Shown one piece after another: positions 1-9,648 of a stretch of DNA of 64,000 nt. A program made the position numbers and the translations under genes. Within the stretch, counting starts at the first letter, position 1; each line of letters opens with the position of its first letter. The notes below the pieces were generated by a model. That model was not told where the DNA came from. It ran no database searches and was given only the letters and a program-made list of their open reading frames with translations. Origin of the DNA: Margaritispora aquatica (Eukaryota > Ascomycota > Leotiomycetes > Helotiales > Discinellaceae); assembly GCA_007644065.1 (NCBI GenBank), contig VJWN01000017.1, forward strand, positions 558,001 to 622,000, written 5' to 3'.

Positions 1-883
1 CCACAAGCCCGTTAAGCGAATCCAAACTACCACAAGCGCGAAAGTAACTTGATATGAACCTTTCCGTAATTGATGGATAACGAATGAGTTGAGGAATATT
101 CTGACGAATATTTAAGAATATCATGGATTGAATTCATAGTATTTCTGATTGATGTTTCTCGTAGAAGTGTTCCTTTTTTCACAGGCTTGGGGAATTATGC
201 AGTAGCTTCAGCACACTTGCAAAATGCTAAGTTGAGAGTCCTAAATTTAGCCTCTTTTCTTGAATCTGGGGTTCTATACTGATCATCTCTAATCAGTACG
301 GTCTGCTATCATTGAAAAGCTTAATTTCAATATTTCTTTCTGATGCAGCGAAATACTTGCAGATACTCGCATTTCAATACCTTAATTTTACGTGAAGTAT
401 ACGCAAGAAAGCCGTGACAATCATTGACTCGGCCGCTCAAAAGAACATATTTCTTTTTCATTAAACTGGGTGTGTTGTATGGAAAAAGTGACAGTGTAGT
501 GATGTGGATCGAGTGAAGTGTTGAAGGAAGGTTCATGTAAGTTGGTGTCACCAAAAAATGACTAACGTTGCCATCTCATCGAAAAAACCTCTCGAACATC
601 CAAAGTCCAGGAAGCTTTCAAGACAGGATACCCATGGAGAGAAACATGAGGACTTGAGAACAAAGTCAAAGGTTTCGAGATCATAGCTGGAGGGAAAGGC
701 GTCTGAATACCAAGACATGCAGTGGCGGTGCAAGCGAAACTCAGCCACCACCTTTCTGAGTGTCAGTATCGTTGCCTGCAGTCCTTCAATTTCAACACAA
801 TTCATAAAGAATCACTCGAACATTGTCACTACAATCTCCAGAAATCTAACAATTATTCCATACCCAAACCTTCACCATTCACA
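1..883. other. Left-edge intergenic region, no gene recognised
   Basis: Only short open frames without family signature occur here. The last 150 bases are presumably promoter and 5' UTR of the first 2EXR-type gene at 884. I see no RNA gene or mobile element. Confidence 0.6.
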
Positions 884-1868
884 ATGGCATCACAGAATGG
901 CACCAGACCGGAAAAGGCATCTTTCCTCACCATACCCCTTGAAGTACGGCGCATGATCGTAAGCTACAACCCTCTTCATCTATGAGTTTACATTCTCATC
1001 CAAAAATCAGTACAAGATCGTCCTCGAACCCAGAGAGGAGGCTCCCAACTCCACACTCCCCCCTCTTCCCCACGGCCATGACCCCCGCGTTCTACCCCTC
1101 GCCATCCCCGGTGTCCGCCTCATGCCGATGGTAAAACTCTCGCAACCAAGCAAACAGAACGCTGCATGTAGTAAGCCACGCTACTACGACTACTACCGTA
1201 TCGACCCCATGCTCTCGGCCATACGTTGCGTGAGCAGTCAATGCTACCACGAGACTAGTGATCTTGTCTCGTTTCCCAAGTATCGCGTGCGTATCACCGT
1301 TGACGACGAGCTGGCGGGCAAGAAGCTGGAGGGCGTGTTGAAGGTGTTGAGGTATGAGTTTGTGGCACGGAATGCGGAGGAAGTTTGCTTCCAATTTGCG
1401 GGAGATCTTGTTTTTGCAAGGAATTGGGAGGTGGTTAAGGAGGGCTGGTGGAGATGGATGACTTCCACGATGCTAGGGTGGTGGAGAAGCACCAAGCAGA
1501 TTTCTGACACAATTACCTTTCAGCCGACTGGGGATTCCCCATTGAAGAAGATGGTCGAGATTATGAGCACGTACCAGAACCTCAAGACTATGAATATGAA
1601 GACGTATGAGACGGATATGTTTGGGGTGTGGAGGACACCGACACAGGATTTACCAGCGTTCAAGCCGCTGTTGGAGAAGGGAGTAAAGATTAATATTGAA
1701 GCTGGGAGAGAGGCGAGAAACTTAAGATGGTTGTCACGAAGGAAATTGCTAGGGGAGTTAACCAGTGGAAAACGTGATGTGTTTCTTGAGGAGCAGGATA
1801 TGAAACCTTGGGTTGGAGCCCCGGAGGGTGCACAGCTATATGCTGCGAAATTACGGACTCTGACATAG
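884..1868 (+). CDS. 2EXR/F-box-like protein, paralog 1 (intron-containing or frameshifted)
   Basis: The N-terminus (FLTIPLEVRRMI) is the F-box-like/2EXR-type motif shared by ten other genes in this window. The frame opened at 884 stops at 985, while the rest of the protein (1011-1868) lies in another frame. A GTAAGC...CAG intron at 959-1010 (52 nt) joins them in phase, giving join(884..958, 1011..1868), 310 aa. The second family motif is present (IRCVSSQCYHETSDLVSFP), as is the C-terminal PLLEKGVKI motif. The proposed intron has no clear CTRAY branch site, and the skipped bases still resemble family sequence (VSYNPLH then YEF), so a one-base indel in a decaying gene is the alternative. No biochemical function is known to me for this family; by analogy with F-box proteins it could be a protein-interaction adaptor (inference). 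Confidence 0.6.
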
Positions 1869-2358
1869 AGGTCTTGAGGATGCAATTACGAGAACTACCT
1901 GATAGACTACCCCAGTCACTTCGACAGCAACTATAGTCCCGCTAGTAGAACTCTTGACCCAGATCTTTTGGTGTGCGTTTTGCCTTGGATATTTAGGTCA
2001 ATTCTGACTTCAATGCACTGATGAAAGTTGGTCTAGCGCCATTGGATTCCTCGCCTGTTAGCCTGCCAAATTGTGGAGCAACATTCAAAGACACGAAGGC
2101 TTATATTCCGTTTGAGAACATACATCTAACAGGTCTTGCCTATGTGGACTAGAACCCGGATTGTTTGAGCCTCAATAGTTCGAACGCAAGGCTGAGAGCA
2201 GATTATGGTGGTGATTGTGGTGGTGGCTTTACTACGCCACCAAATTAACCCCATGTGCCTCAGTCAACCCAATATCTCACATAGAGCCACCTCACTCGCA
2301 CCAATATTTATCTCAACATTCAAACAACAAACCACACCTCCCTGACAGTATCTCAGCA
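1869..2358. other. Spacer between 2EXR-type paralogs 1 and 2
   Basis: No gene seen. It holds the presumed 3' end of paralog 1 and the promoter of paralog 2. A CA-rich stretch precedes the start at 2359. Confidence 0.6.
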
Positions 2359-3048
2359 ATGTCTTCACCAGCCACAGCCTCTTTACTCACCATACCACTC
2401 GAGCTCCGTCGCATAATCTACTCATACATCACACATGAATTTGTCGCTCGGCCTTACCCAAGTTACGTCTCCATTTGCGTCTTATACCCCGAGACCTCCT
2501 ATGGCATCAACATGTATCGCTTTGGCTATCAACCTCAACACAGGGTTATGCTCATCGGCTCACTCCGCCTCACATGTCAACAGGTCTACGACGAGACACG
2601 AGACTTGATAGTTTTCCCAGAGCTGAGCATGGATCTCGAGTTCCAGGATTGGCCGGGCCTGGAATACTTGGATACCACAGCGGCAGAAGCTATTCTGAAC
2701 TCAAGATTGACGAGGGAGAATGTTGTCACTCTATGGCTTAATTTTGAGTTTTCGGCAAAGGTGTTGTTCGAGGGACGGAGGCATGGTGTGGGGAAGTTCG
2801 CAAGAAGAACACTGGAGAGAATGCTTGGGAAGAAAAAGAGATCAGAAGGAGATGTTGCGAAGTTACAAATCTCGCGATGGGACTGTGTGGTCACTGTAGT
2901 GAGGATGTTGGAGAAGTTTTCGAGGCTGCGTTTCGTCGGTGCGAGATCTGCTCTTGGAGATCCATTGGATGTCCACCTTGGTGATCTGTTAGAGCTGTCT
3001 GGAGACAGTTTGCAGTTGGAAAGATACTTCAGAGCACGACTGAAATGA
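2359..3048 (+). CDS. 2EXR/F-box-like protein, paralog 2 (short subfamily)
   Basis: Single-exon gene of 229 aa. The start was placed at MSSPATASLL because family proteins begin 5-25 residues before the F-box-like motif (here LLTIPLELRRIIYSYI); an upstream ATG in the same frame at 2215 would add an atypical leader. The second family motif is LRLTCQQVYDETRDLIVFP. The middle part (RENVVTLWLNFEF) and the C-terminal part (VRMLEKFSRLRFVGA) match paralogs 3 and 4. It lacks the C-x-H and HGDLxEWF motifs of the longer paralogs further right. Function unknown. Confidence 0.82.
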   Translation: MSSPATASLLTIPLELRRIIYSYITHEFVARPYPSYVSICVLYPETSYGINMYRFGYQPQHRVMLIGSLRLTCQQVYDETRDLIVFPELSMDLEFQDWPGLEYLDTTAAEAILNSRLTRENVVTLWLNFEFSAKVLFEGRRHGVGKFARRTLERMLGKKKRSEGDVAKLQISRWDCVVTVVRMLEKFSRLRFVGARSALGDPLDVHLGDLLELSGDSLQLERYFRARLK

Positions 3049-3523
3049 CTGAAGATACTGTCTGAGATGGAATTGTTGCTCGATGAAGTTGCTGGCGGTG
3101 TGGGAACTTTAAGCGAGATATTTTATTTAGTTGCCAATCATGCAGGGACAGTTCATTTACATGAAATATATTATTTCTTGATACTTCAAGAACTGAACTG
3201 CTTTAGATGTCTGTACTATCAAGGTCGCTAGCAAGGCAGAATCTGGTATTCGTGCATATCCAGTCCAAGTACTCTTTACTACCATCAATCCAAATACTCA
3301 CAGCGTCTATCGATTAGATTAGCTATGTTTATTGCAGAATAATACAGTCTCGGAGATTTGGATTATTGGTCTAGCAATTGGGTCTTATGTCTTCTCACCA
3401 AAGCTGACGTTTCTGCCACAGTCTCAGGCAAGCCAGTGCTATCCCTGCTCCTTGTCGCACTCGGCATTCACCCCGCACCTGAATCCTCCTCCTCAAGATC
3501 AATCCTCCATTACCATCCACACA
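3049..3523. other. Spacer between 2EXR-type paralogs 2 and 3
   Basis: No gene seen. An open frame runs into paralog 3 from 3332, but its N-terminal extension does not look like the family and is probably 5' UTR. Confidence 0.6.
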
Positions 3524-4198
3524 ATGGCAACTCTTCTCTCTCTTCCTCTTGAACTACGTCAACAAATCTATCGTTATCTAGCGTGCCCGCCATATATTCG
3601 CACACCCTTCAGTAACACTCCACCCTCAGAGTTTCCCTTAATCGTCGTTGCCTTCACTACCAGAGACAGGCCTTTGCATTACGCAACTCCAATCGCTCCT
3701 CTTCGCGCAACATGTCGCCAACTACATCGTGAAACCCTGTCATGGATCAAATTCCCGCTCCTTATCCTCTACATCCGGGTTCACATACGGTCTTCTTTCA
3801 CAGCCCAAGAAATTGAGGAAGTTAGGACTTTGCTGCGCTACCCGTTTATCACGGAGAACGTCACGCAAATCTGGCTGCTTGACTTGGACCTCAAAATACT
3901 CTTCCCGCTACCAGAAAGTAGATGGAAGCGAAGTGGTGCTCGAGCTGCGGTTCGCAAATTTTTCGGGAAAGAAGTAGTGCAGGCAGACGTTGAGGATGGA
4001 AATATCTCGAGTCTTGAAGTTTTCATCATCATTTTAAGAATGCTGGAAGATTTTGGAAGATTGGAATGGATATTTATTACCCAGGGAGTTTTCGGGATGA
4101 CCAAACTGAAGTGGTCTGATTTGAAGCCTCGGATTAGTGGGGACGAAGAATACTTGAAGAGGTTTTTCATGTATGAGTTGCTGGCACTGTTAGAATAA
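3524..4198 (+). CDS. 2EXR/F-box-like protein, paralog 3 (short subfamily)
   Basis: Single-exon gene of 224 aa starting MATLLSLPLELRQQIYRYL, with the F-box-like motif only three residues after the start. The second motif is LRATCRQLHRETLSWIKFP. It shares ITENVTQIWLLDLDL and ILRMLEDFGRLEWIF with paralogs 2 and 4, so it belongs to the short subfamily without the C-terminal HGD/GGGE module. It is in tandem, same strand, with paralogs 2 and 4. Function unknown; a protein-interaction adaptor role is only an inference from F-box likeness. Confidence 0.82.
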   Translation: MATLLSLPLELRQQIYRYLACPPYIRTPFSNTPPSEFPLIVVAFTTRDRPLHYATPIAPLRATCRQLHRETLSWIKFPLLILYIRVHIRSSFTAQEIEEVRTLLRYPFITENVTQIWLLDLDLKILFPLPESRWKRSGARAAVRKFFGKEVVQADVEDGNISSLEVFIIILRMLEDFGRLEWIFITQGVFGMTKLKWSDLKPRISGDEEYLKRFFMYELLALLE

Positions 4199-4527
4199 CA
4201 GCAGTTTCGGAAATCTCGAAGAATTCGACTGCGTGCTGCTTCTGATAGACTACGAAAAAGTTTGTCATAGATCGTTCAATTCTCCAACATCGAAGCACAT
4301 TCAATTATCGCAGCCAAAATGACATCAATATAGTGTTCGTTACATCACAAATCTGGTAGGATTGGACTACATTTTCAGCGTCGAAGTGTCCACTCACCGC
4401 CATGATACTAAGCCACTTATATCCCGGTCAGCGGAGCTGCATCCTTCCAACTACAACCACAGCGACAACGACAACGACAACCATCTCGAACCTTCAGCAG
4501 CTAGAATACCGACTCCCCAACAGCATC
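4199..4527. other. Spacer between 2EXR-type paralogs 3 and 4
   Basis: No gene seen. An ACAACGACA-like microsatellite lies near 4450-4485, just before the start of paralog 4. Confidence 0.6.
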
Positions 4528-5238
4528 ATGGCATCTACTCCCTGTATATTCACTCTCCTCATCATACCTCTCGAGATCCGACACCTAATCTACACCTACC
4601 TAACTCACCAATACACACGCAATGTACAATACCCCAGCCCACTGAGCAACACAGCATATCCCCAAATATCCCTCCGACACTCCATCAAGGGCGTCAAATC
4701 AAGCAGTGAAATGCTCCTGGCACCTCTCAGACTCACCTGCCGGCAAATATACCACGAAACACTCTCCTACATTGCTTTCCCGGACCTAGCAGTACACCTC
4801 ACAGCCAATGGCTACCATGCGCCTCTCCTCTTCCTGGATCCAGGACCAGCAAGACGCGAGCTAGAGAGGAGCTTCGTGAAGGAGAATACCATCAAATTGG
4901 TGGTAGTGGTGTCGGGGGGCGTGACTCCATTATTTGACAGAGAAATCAAGCCGCTGGTCCCAGTCAAGCAAAGTAAAGTACGTCGCATCATGCAGCGGGT
5001 ATTCGGTGGAATGACGGGCGATACATGGCACACTAGTTACTCCAGTGCTATGAGGATTGATACTATGATAACAACGATGAACATGCTACAGGAGTTTCCA
5101 AGGCTAGCAACTTGTTCTATTGTGTTTTCAAATGGAGGGGCAGAACAGGAGTGGAATGTTGAAGTTCAGGAAATGTGGCGCATTTTCAACGGGAGTCAAG
5201 ATTTCCTTGAGGCATACTTGAGGTTTAGGAGTTGCTGA
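4528..5238 (+). CDS. 2EXR/F-box-like protein, paralog 4 (short subfamily)
   Basis: Single-exon gene of 236 aa. The start MASTPCIFTLL was chosen because it lies directly before the motif LLIIPLEIRHLIYTYL. The second motif is LRLTCRQIYHETLSYIAFP. The tail has FVKENTIKLVVVVS and MNMLQEFPRLATCSIVF, aligning with paralogs 2 and 3. The ACAACGACA-rich leader before 4528 reads as poly-Thr in the same frame but is probably untranslated. This is the last gene of the + strand tandem block. Function unknown. Confidence 0.8.
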   Translation: MASTPCIFTLLIIPLEIRHLIYTYLTHQYTRNVQYPSPLSNTAYPQISLRHSIKGVKSSSEMLLAPLRLTCRQIYHETLSYIAFPDLAVHLTANGYHAPLLFLDPGPARRELERSFVKENTIKLVVVVSGGVTPLFDREIKPLVPVKQSKVRRIMQRVFGGMTGDTWHTSYSSAMRIDTMITTMNMLQEFPRLATCSIVFSNGGAEQEWNVEVQEMWRIFNGSQDFLEAYLRFRSC

Positions 5239-5560
5239 ACAGCTATGGAGTGTATAGTATTAAAGAGTGAAATTTGGATGCACACTTCATGGAGATTACT
5301 CGTTACTCATATCGATACCGAACCAAAATGAACAACAGTGCTTTAAGATTTAGACAAGTATTTGAGTTTGGAAACTAAGCTCAAATTAGCTTACACCGAC
5401 TCGCTTATTCCATGTCTCCTTTCGGAGATTTTCCGGATGTATCTTCCCCACACCCAACAACGCCGTAGGTAATACTATCACAGACAGATTGCAATAAAAA
5501 GGAAAACTCCCGGTGTCATAACTGCTTTAACAACCTGACCCAAATGCTGATACAGCGTTC
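5239..5560. other. Spacer between paralog 4 and the tRNA gene
   Basis: No gene seen. The right end adjoins the T-runs that would terminate the tRNA-Trp transcript on the opposite strand. Confidence 0.6.
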
Positions 5561-5574
5561 AAAAATATAAAAAA
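5561..5574 (-). terminator. Pol III terminator of the tRNA-Trp gene
   Basis: On the - strand, 16 nt after the mature 3' end, there is a run of six T (5574-5569), then ATA and a run of five T (5565-5561). Runs of four or more T terminate RNA polymerase III. Confidence 0.7.
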
Positions 5575-5585
5575 TGGACCTGAGA

Positions 5586-5596
5586 GGTATTGAACC
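5586..5596 (-). promoter_or_regulatory. Near-consensus B-box straddling the mature tRNA 3' end
   Basis: On the - strand the sequence GGTTCAATACC matches the TFIIIC B-box consensus GGTTCRANNCC. The normal B-box position (T-arm) is split by the 54-nt insert, so this element, formed by the 3' acceptor strand plus five downstream bases, could replace it. It lies about 113 nt after the A-box (TGGCGCAACGG, 5709-5699), a permissible spacing for Pol III genes. Use of this box is an inference. Confidence 0.5.
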
Positions 5597-5716
5597 ACAC
5601 CCGACTGAAGAAACTGTTAGAATAATATCTACATCATATGATTGATAGATGAACTCACTTTGAACGGATAACCTTCCGCTCTGGAGGCGGACGCGCTGCC
5701 GTTGCGCCAGCGGTCC
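5591..5716 (-). tRNA. tRNA-Trp(CCA) with a spliceosomal-like intron in the T-loop
   Basis: Exons 5716-5659 (58 nt) and 5604-5591 (14 nt) give a 72-nt tRNA. After joining, all stems close: acceptor GGACCGC/GTGGTTC (two G-U pairs), D-stem GCGC/GCGC, anticodon stem TCCGC/GCGGA, T-stem ATCCG/CGGGT (one U-G pair). The anticodon loop is CTCCAGA (anticodon CCA, Trp), the discriminator is A73, the variable loop has 5 nt, and A15-U48 can form the Levitt pair. Without removing 5658-5605, neither the T-arm nor the acceptor can form correctly. The anticodon loop itself has no intron. The A-box is canonical. The alternative is a decayed tRNA, but the exact restoration of 12 base pairs argues against chance. 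Confidence 0.82.
5605..5658 (-). other. 54-nt intron in the tRNA T-loop with U2-type splice signals
   Basis: Read on the - strand, the insert starts GTGAGT, contains TTCTAACAG with a CTAAC branch-point motif (5620-5616), and ends TTCTTCAG. These are the signals seen in protein-gene introns elsewhere in this window (45-60 nt, CTAAC/CTGAC, YAG). It interrupts the T-loop between nucleotides 59 and 60, whereas normal eukaryotic nuclear tRNA introns sit at 37/38. I could not draw a good bulge-helix-bulge for the tRNA endonuclease across the junctions. Actual splicing is inferred. Confidence 0.75.
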
Positions 5717-6545
5717 CATCTGATGTTGGAAGCCCCTGTCCCACGTCAGTTTATGTTTCCCTCACTTTCATATAGCCGAACTTTACCCGGCAATTGTCTC
5801 TCCACGAATGATCACAATATGGCCAAGCAAAAAACACTTCATTCTTGTTCTTTACTGGAACACTATCCACCCCTTTTGGTCGACTAAGCGTTGATGATTT
5901 CCTTGGAAATTTCACAAAGTACATCGTGTGGATTCAACCTGCCCTAATCAGAGGTGTAATCGCTGGTGTCCAGACCGCCCGCTTTAGTGGTTCGTTGTTG
6001 TGCCTGGGAAGTAAAGGTCAGATTGGACTTCCTGTCTTGAGTCTGAACGACAACAACAATCTTGTCAAAGTTTTGAAATAGTAGCATTATATATGACGTC
6101 TTGGTTGTATTCTCGACCACTATATAATCTAGAAACCCTTGCTAAATCAAAGTTTCAAATATCAGTTCGCGTGACCATGAAATAGATTTGTACTATTATA
6201 TGACTTGCAAAACACACTACCAAAAGAGCAAGATGTTTGAGAAGCGTTATATGGAACAACTTCGAATTTAACTATCGGGAAAGGTATAAATCAACTCTTT
6301 CATTGAGTTTTTGCTTCTGAACAAGGAAGACTATCAAGTACAGATATATTCCAAGAACTACACACGAATTTTCTCTACACCAAAATCCTCACATCGAGGC
6401 CCAAGAACACTGTAACATTATCCCTCACGCCTTCTATATCTAAGTGTCTTTGATCTACAAATAGGCGGCACTACTACTTCCTGGCCTTACCTCGCTTCTC
6501 ATCTATGTCTGATGTCTATAATCTATATCCAGAAACATTGGTGCT
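5717..6545. other. Intergenic region between tRNA-Trp and the permease 3' end
   Basis: AT-rich, with two short open frames on the + strand (5702-5887, 5845-6081) that resemble nothing I know. The right part is probably the 3' UTR of the permease. Confidence 0.6.
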
Positions 6546-8518
6546 CTAAAACAAGTAATAATAGAGACGCTTCCAGGCAGCCATCTGAGCGATTCTTTCG
6601 CGCTCAGCTTTGATCACATCCCAGTTCACAGGTCTGAGATCAGTGTGAACGTCGATCTGGGAAACCTTTAGCCATCCCTTGCCCTTCCAGAAATAGCCGC
6701 CGACCCAGAAAACCAAGACAACTGGGAGAGCCAGGTAGCTCATGAAGAAATCTTCAGCGGTACCAACACCGTCGACACCGAGAGGCGAGATTGCAGTGTA
6801 TAACTTTAGAATTGTCAGTGGCATATAGATTGGAAGGATGGTGAGAACATACCTGAGCAATGAGGACGAGAACAATGAGAATCAAACCAATCCAAGAACC
6901 GGTAACACCCAAGGCGGCCTGGAAAGGAATCTCATCGACAGTATGGCCTTGTAACGCCCACGCCTTTCTAAAGCGAATGTGCGACACACAGATTGATCCC
7001 CAAGTGAACAAAGCTGACAGACCCGATAATGCGAGTAGCCAGTCGAAGATCAAAGCACCGCTGCTGGCAAGATTAACGTAGGCCAAAGCTCCGAAGATCA
7101 GGATAGCCATCGTAGAGAACAGAGGGCGTCCGGAACGGTCGATGTAGGTAAAGAATTTTGGTGCGTAGCCCTGTTCAGCCAAGGCAGTCAAGGTACGAGA
7201 TCCGCCGTAAACTCCAGAGTTTCCAATCGAGATAACAGAGACGAGAATGATGAAATTCATGAAACTGTCATAGCCTGTAAGTCCGGCATCTTTCGCTGCA
7301 ATGACGAACGGCGAAGTAGCAACGTTGATAAAACCGTTATCCGAGTCTGAGCCAAGCAAGCGAGGGTCGGTGGAGCTGACAAGAAGACCAACAAACATAA
7401 GACCAACAATGTAAAACAAGGTAATACGCCAGAAGACTTGCTTGATGGCCCCAGGTAAAGCTTTTGCCGGATTCTCCGACTCGGCTGCCGCTAGACCTAC
7501 AAGTTCAGTACCGGAGAAAGCGAATGCTGCAGTAACAAAGACGGAACAAACGCCCTTGAAGCCATTCTTGAATGCCCCAGGGTCGTACCAGAGGCGTGCT
7601 CCCCAGTACTCGTCGTAAATTCCCTTGCTTGGGCCACCACCAAGAACTACGGTACCAGTTAATAGGTAGCAGATTAGGCACACGGAAACACATACCCAGG
7701 ACCAGTCCAATAATCATGAAGCTGATAACAGCACCAAGTTTGAGAACGCTGGACCAGAATTCTTCTTCTGCGAAACCAAGCACACCAAAAACATTGATCA
7801 GGACAATAAAGATCAAGAAGAGAGAAATCCAAACGGAGACGTTGATTTCATCGTTCCAGTATCCCACAGTAAACCCAGCCACGACCAATTCAAGGGGAAG
7901 AACGATAGCCCATTGGAAGACGTAATTCCAGCCCATAGCAAAACCCCAACTAGGGTCAATGAACCGGGTTGAAAGGGTATAGAAACCACCAGAGACAGGA
8001 TACATGACAGCCATCTCGCCTAACGCATAGACTACGTTGAATATCATGACTCCCATGATCGCAAAATCGATCAGAAGAGTAGCAGGTCCCTTCATAATTG
8101 TTAGTGGAGTTCATGGATGGCCTTTGGTAAATTTAACGTACACCTCGGTTGAGAGCACTTCCAGAACCCACGAAGAAACCAGCACCAATTGATCCACCGA
8201 TGGCAATCATGTGCAAATGGCGTGGCTTCAAGGTGTGATTGAGGACGTCTCCAGCTGATCCGGCTTGTCGACGTTTGAACGAATCGATGGTACACCCCAT
8301 CCTCGTCCTTTGTGGCAGTCAGCATAAGAATTAACGGTGAAGTGCTTGTAAGACACCGAATTGGAGAGCAATTGTCTACACTGGGGACCATACCAAAATT
8401 TCTCTTGGTGGACCTCGTGGCTGACCACGATGTCATCGCTCCTTCCATCATCGTGGGCATTATTCTTTAAGCCAATGTCTTTCTCGGTAAAGCTGTCCAC
8501 AACACCATTGCCTGACAT
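6546..8518 (-). CDS. Amino-acid permease (APC superfamily, yeast GAP/AGP type)
   Basis: Plasma-membrane proton/amino-acid symporter of the fungal AAT family. Five exons, complement(6546..6803, 6853..7646, 7696..8089, 8142..8307, 8394..8518), 578 aa, with introns of 49-86 nt and phases that all agree. The start MSGNGVVDSF gives a soluble acidic N-tail; TM1 carries GGSIGAGFFVGSG, followed by GGPATLLIDF after an intron and by PVSGGFYTLSTRFIDPSWGF, the amphipathic signature of this family. About twelve hydrophobic segments follow, and the C-tail runs from DVHTDLRPVNWD to the end. The last intron uses an AAG acceptor, so that boundary is less sure. One GATAAG element (8784-8789 reversed) lies upstream, compatible with nitrogen control, but a single site is weak evidence. 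Substrate range cannot be read from sequence. Confidence 0.9.
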
Positions 8519-9648
8519 GATGGCGATGATTGCAGAGCAATCAGATGAACAAGCAAAAAAGAAGGAGGGAATCGCAATGAGAAGAGAGCACTGGAGAAAT
8601 GAATACAATGGGCGAGGACGTCACTTTATAGCACTGGCAGTAGTGCTCTCAACTACTGTTTGCTCATCAGTGCGGGGGAGGGGCTAAGGGAATCAGTTCC
8701 CTTCGAGCATTATGCTTTTTTTTATATTAGCCAATGCTTCTAGAAGAACGAAAGAAGGGATATCATGCACATCATGGGTCTTTCTTATCATGGCCAAGGT
8801 CTTCAGCACATTACCAGTTTTCCACAATTGATATGAACGCGCAGAAGGCAGCCAATTGTTCGACTGGCGATGTCGTGTTTCTGAGCTTATAACATTACGT
8901 ATCTTCGGATGCTTGATGGATCTTGAAGAGCACCAAGATATTTGGTCTACTTGGCCTACACCAAAGTAGAAGGCACTAAGACCAAGACGCGCAAAGGCTC
9001 TTGGTTGTTCTTGGTATTCTTTGGGCGAGACTTCGGATAGTTTATGAGCCCCATTTTCGGGGGGATGATTCGGGACGTGACTGGACGGGGGCCACAGAAT
9101 CTCGTGCCCAGACTGCCCAGACTGCCCAGAGATTCGAAATCGCCTTGTTGAAGTCCATTTGTGGGTAATTCCCTAAGTTGCAGTCTCCAGGTAAGTGGAA
9201 ACCTCGGAGGGAGCGAGTAGAGTGATGGGTGTATTTGATCAGCGAGAAGGAGATGAGGAGAAGGACCAAAACACTACCTGTAAAGAGACACATGAGGGGT
9301 CATAGATATAACGCATACTTTGCCATACTTGGTATCTACTTTAGTGCTGCACAACACCCGATGATGACGCCTTGGAGGCTATCACATATATCTGGAAGCT
9401 AGAGGACACTAATACCTCTTGGATCAGAACTCTTGGTACACCTCTCTAGATAACATCTCGCCCTCGAAAGCCAAAGGAGAAATCTCGGCACAAACTTTCT
9501 CTGCCACATCGCCAAGCAATTATAAGAAATTTCGAAATAACTGTATCAGATTTTACTCTTTAAGATTCATATGGAATGCTCAACCGGTGAAAGAACCATG
9601 CCCAAACTCCATCGCTATGCCTCCTTAACTTCTTTGTCCTTGTGATAC
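8519..9648. other. Intergenic region upstream of the permease
   Basis: Holds the permease promoter and the CFD1 3' end. A short tandem repeat of ACTGCCCAG lies at about 9106-9130. No gene recognised. Confidence 0.6.

Noticed and set aside
1092..1394. Open frames antisense to the 2EXR genes (also 1520-1885, 2586-2894, 3838-4170)
   Set aside because: They are shadows of real coding regions on the + strand with no family motifs.
5611..5670. Possibility that the tRNA-Trp gene is a simple pseudogene or has a canonical 37/38 intron
   Set aside because: The anticodon stem-loop is already complete without an intron, and removing the GTGAGT...CAG segment restores both T-stem and acceptor exactly, which decay would not do.
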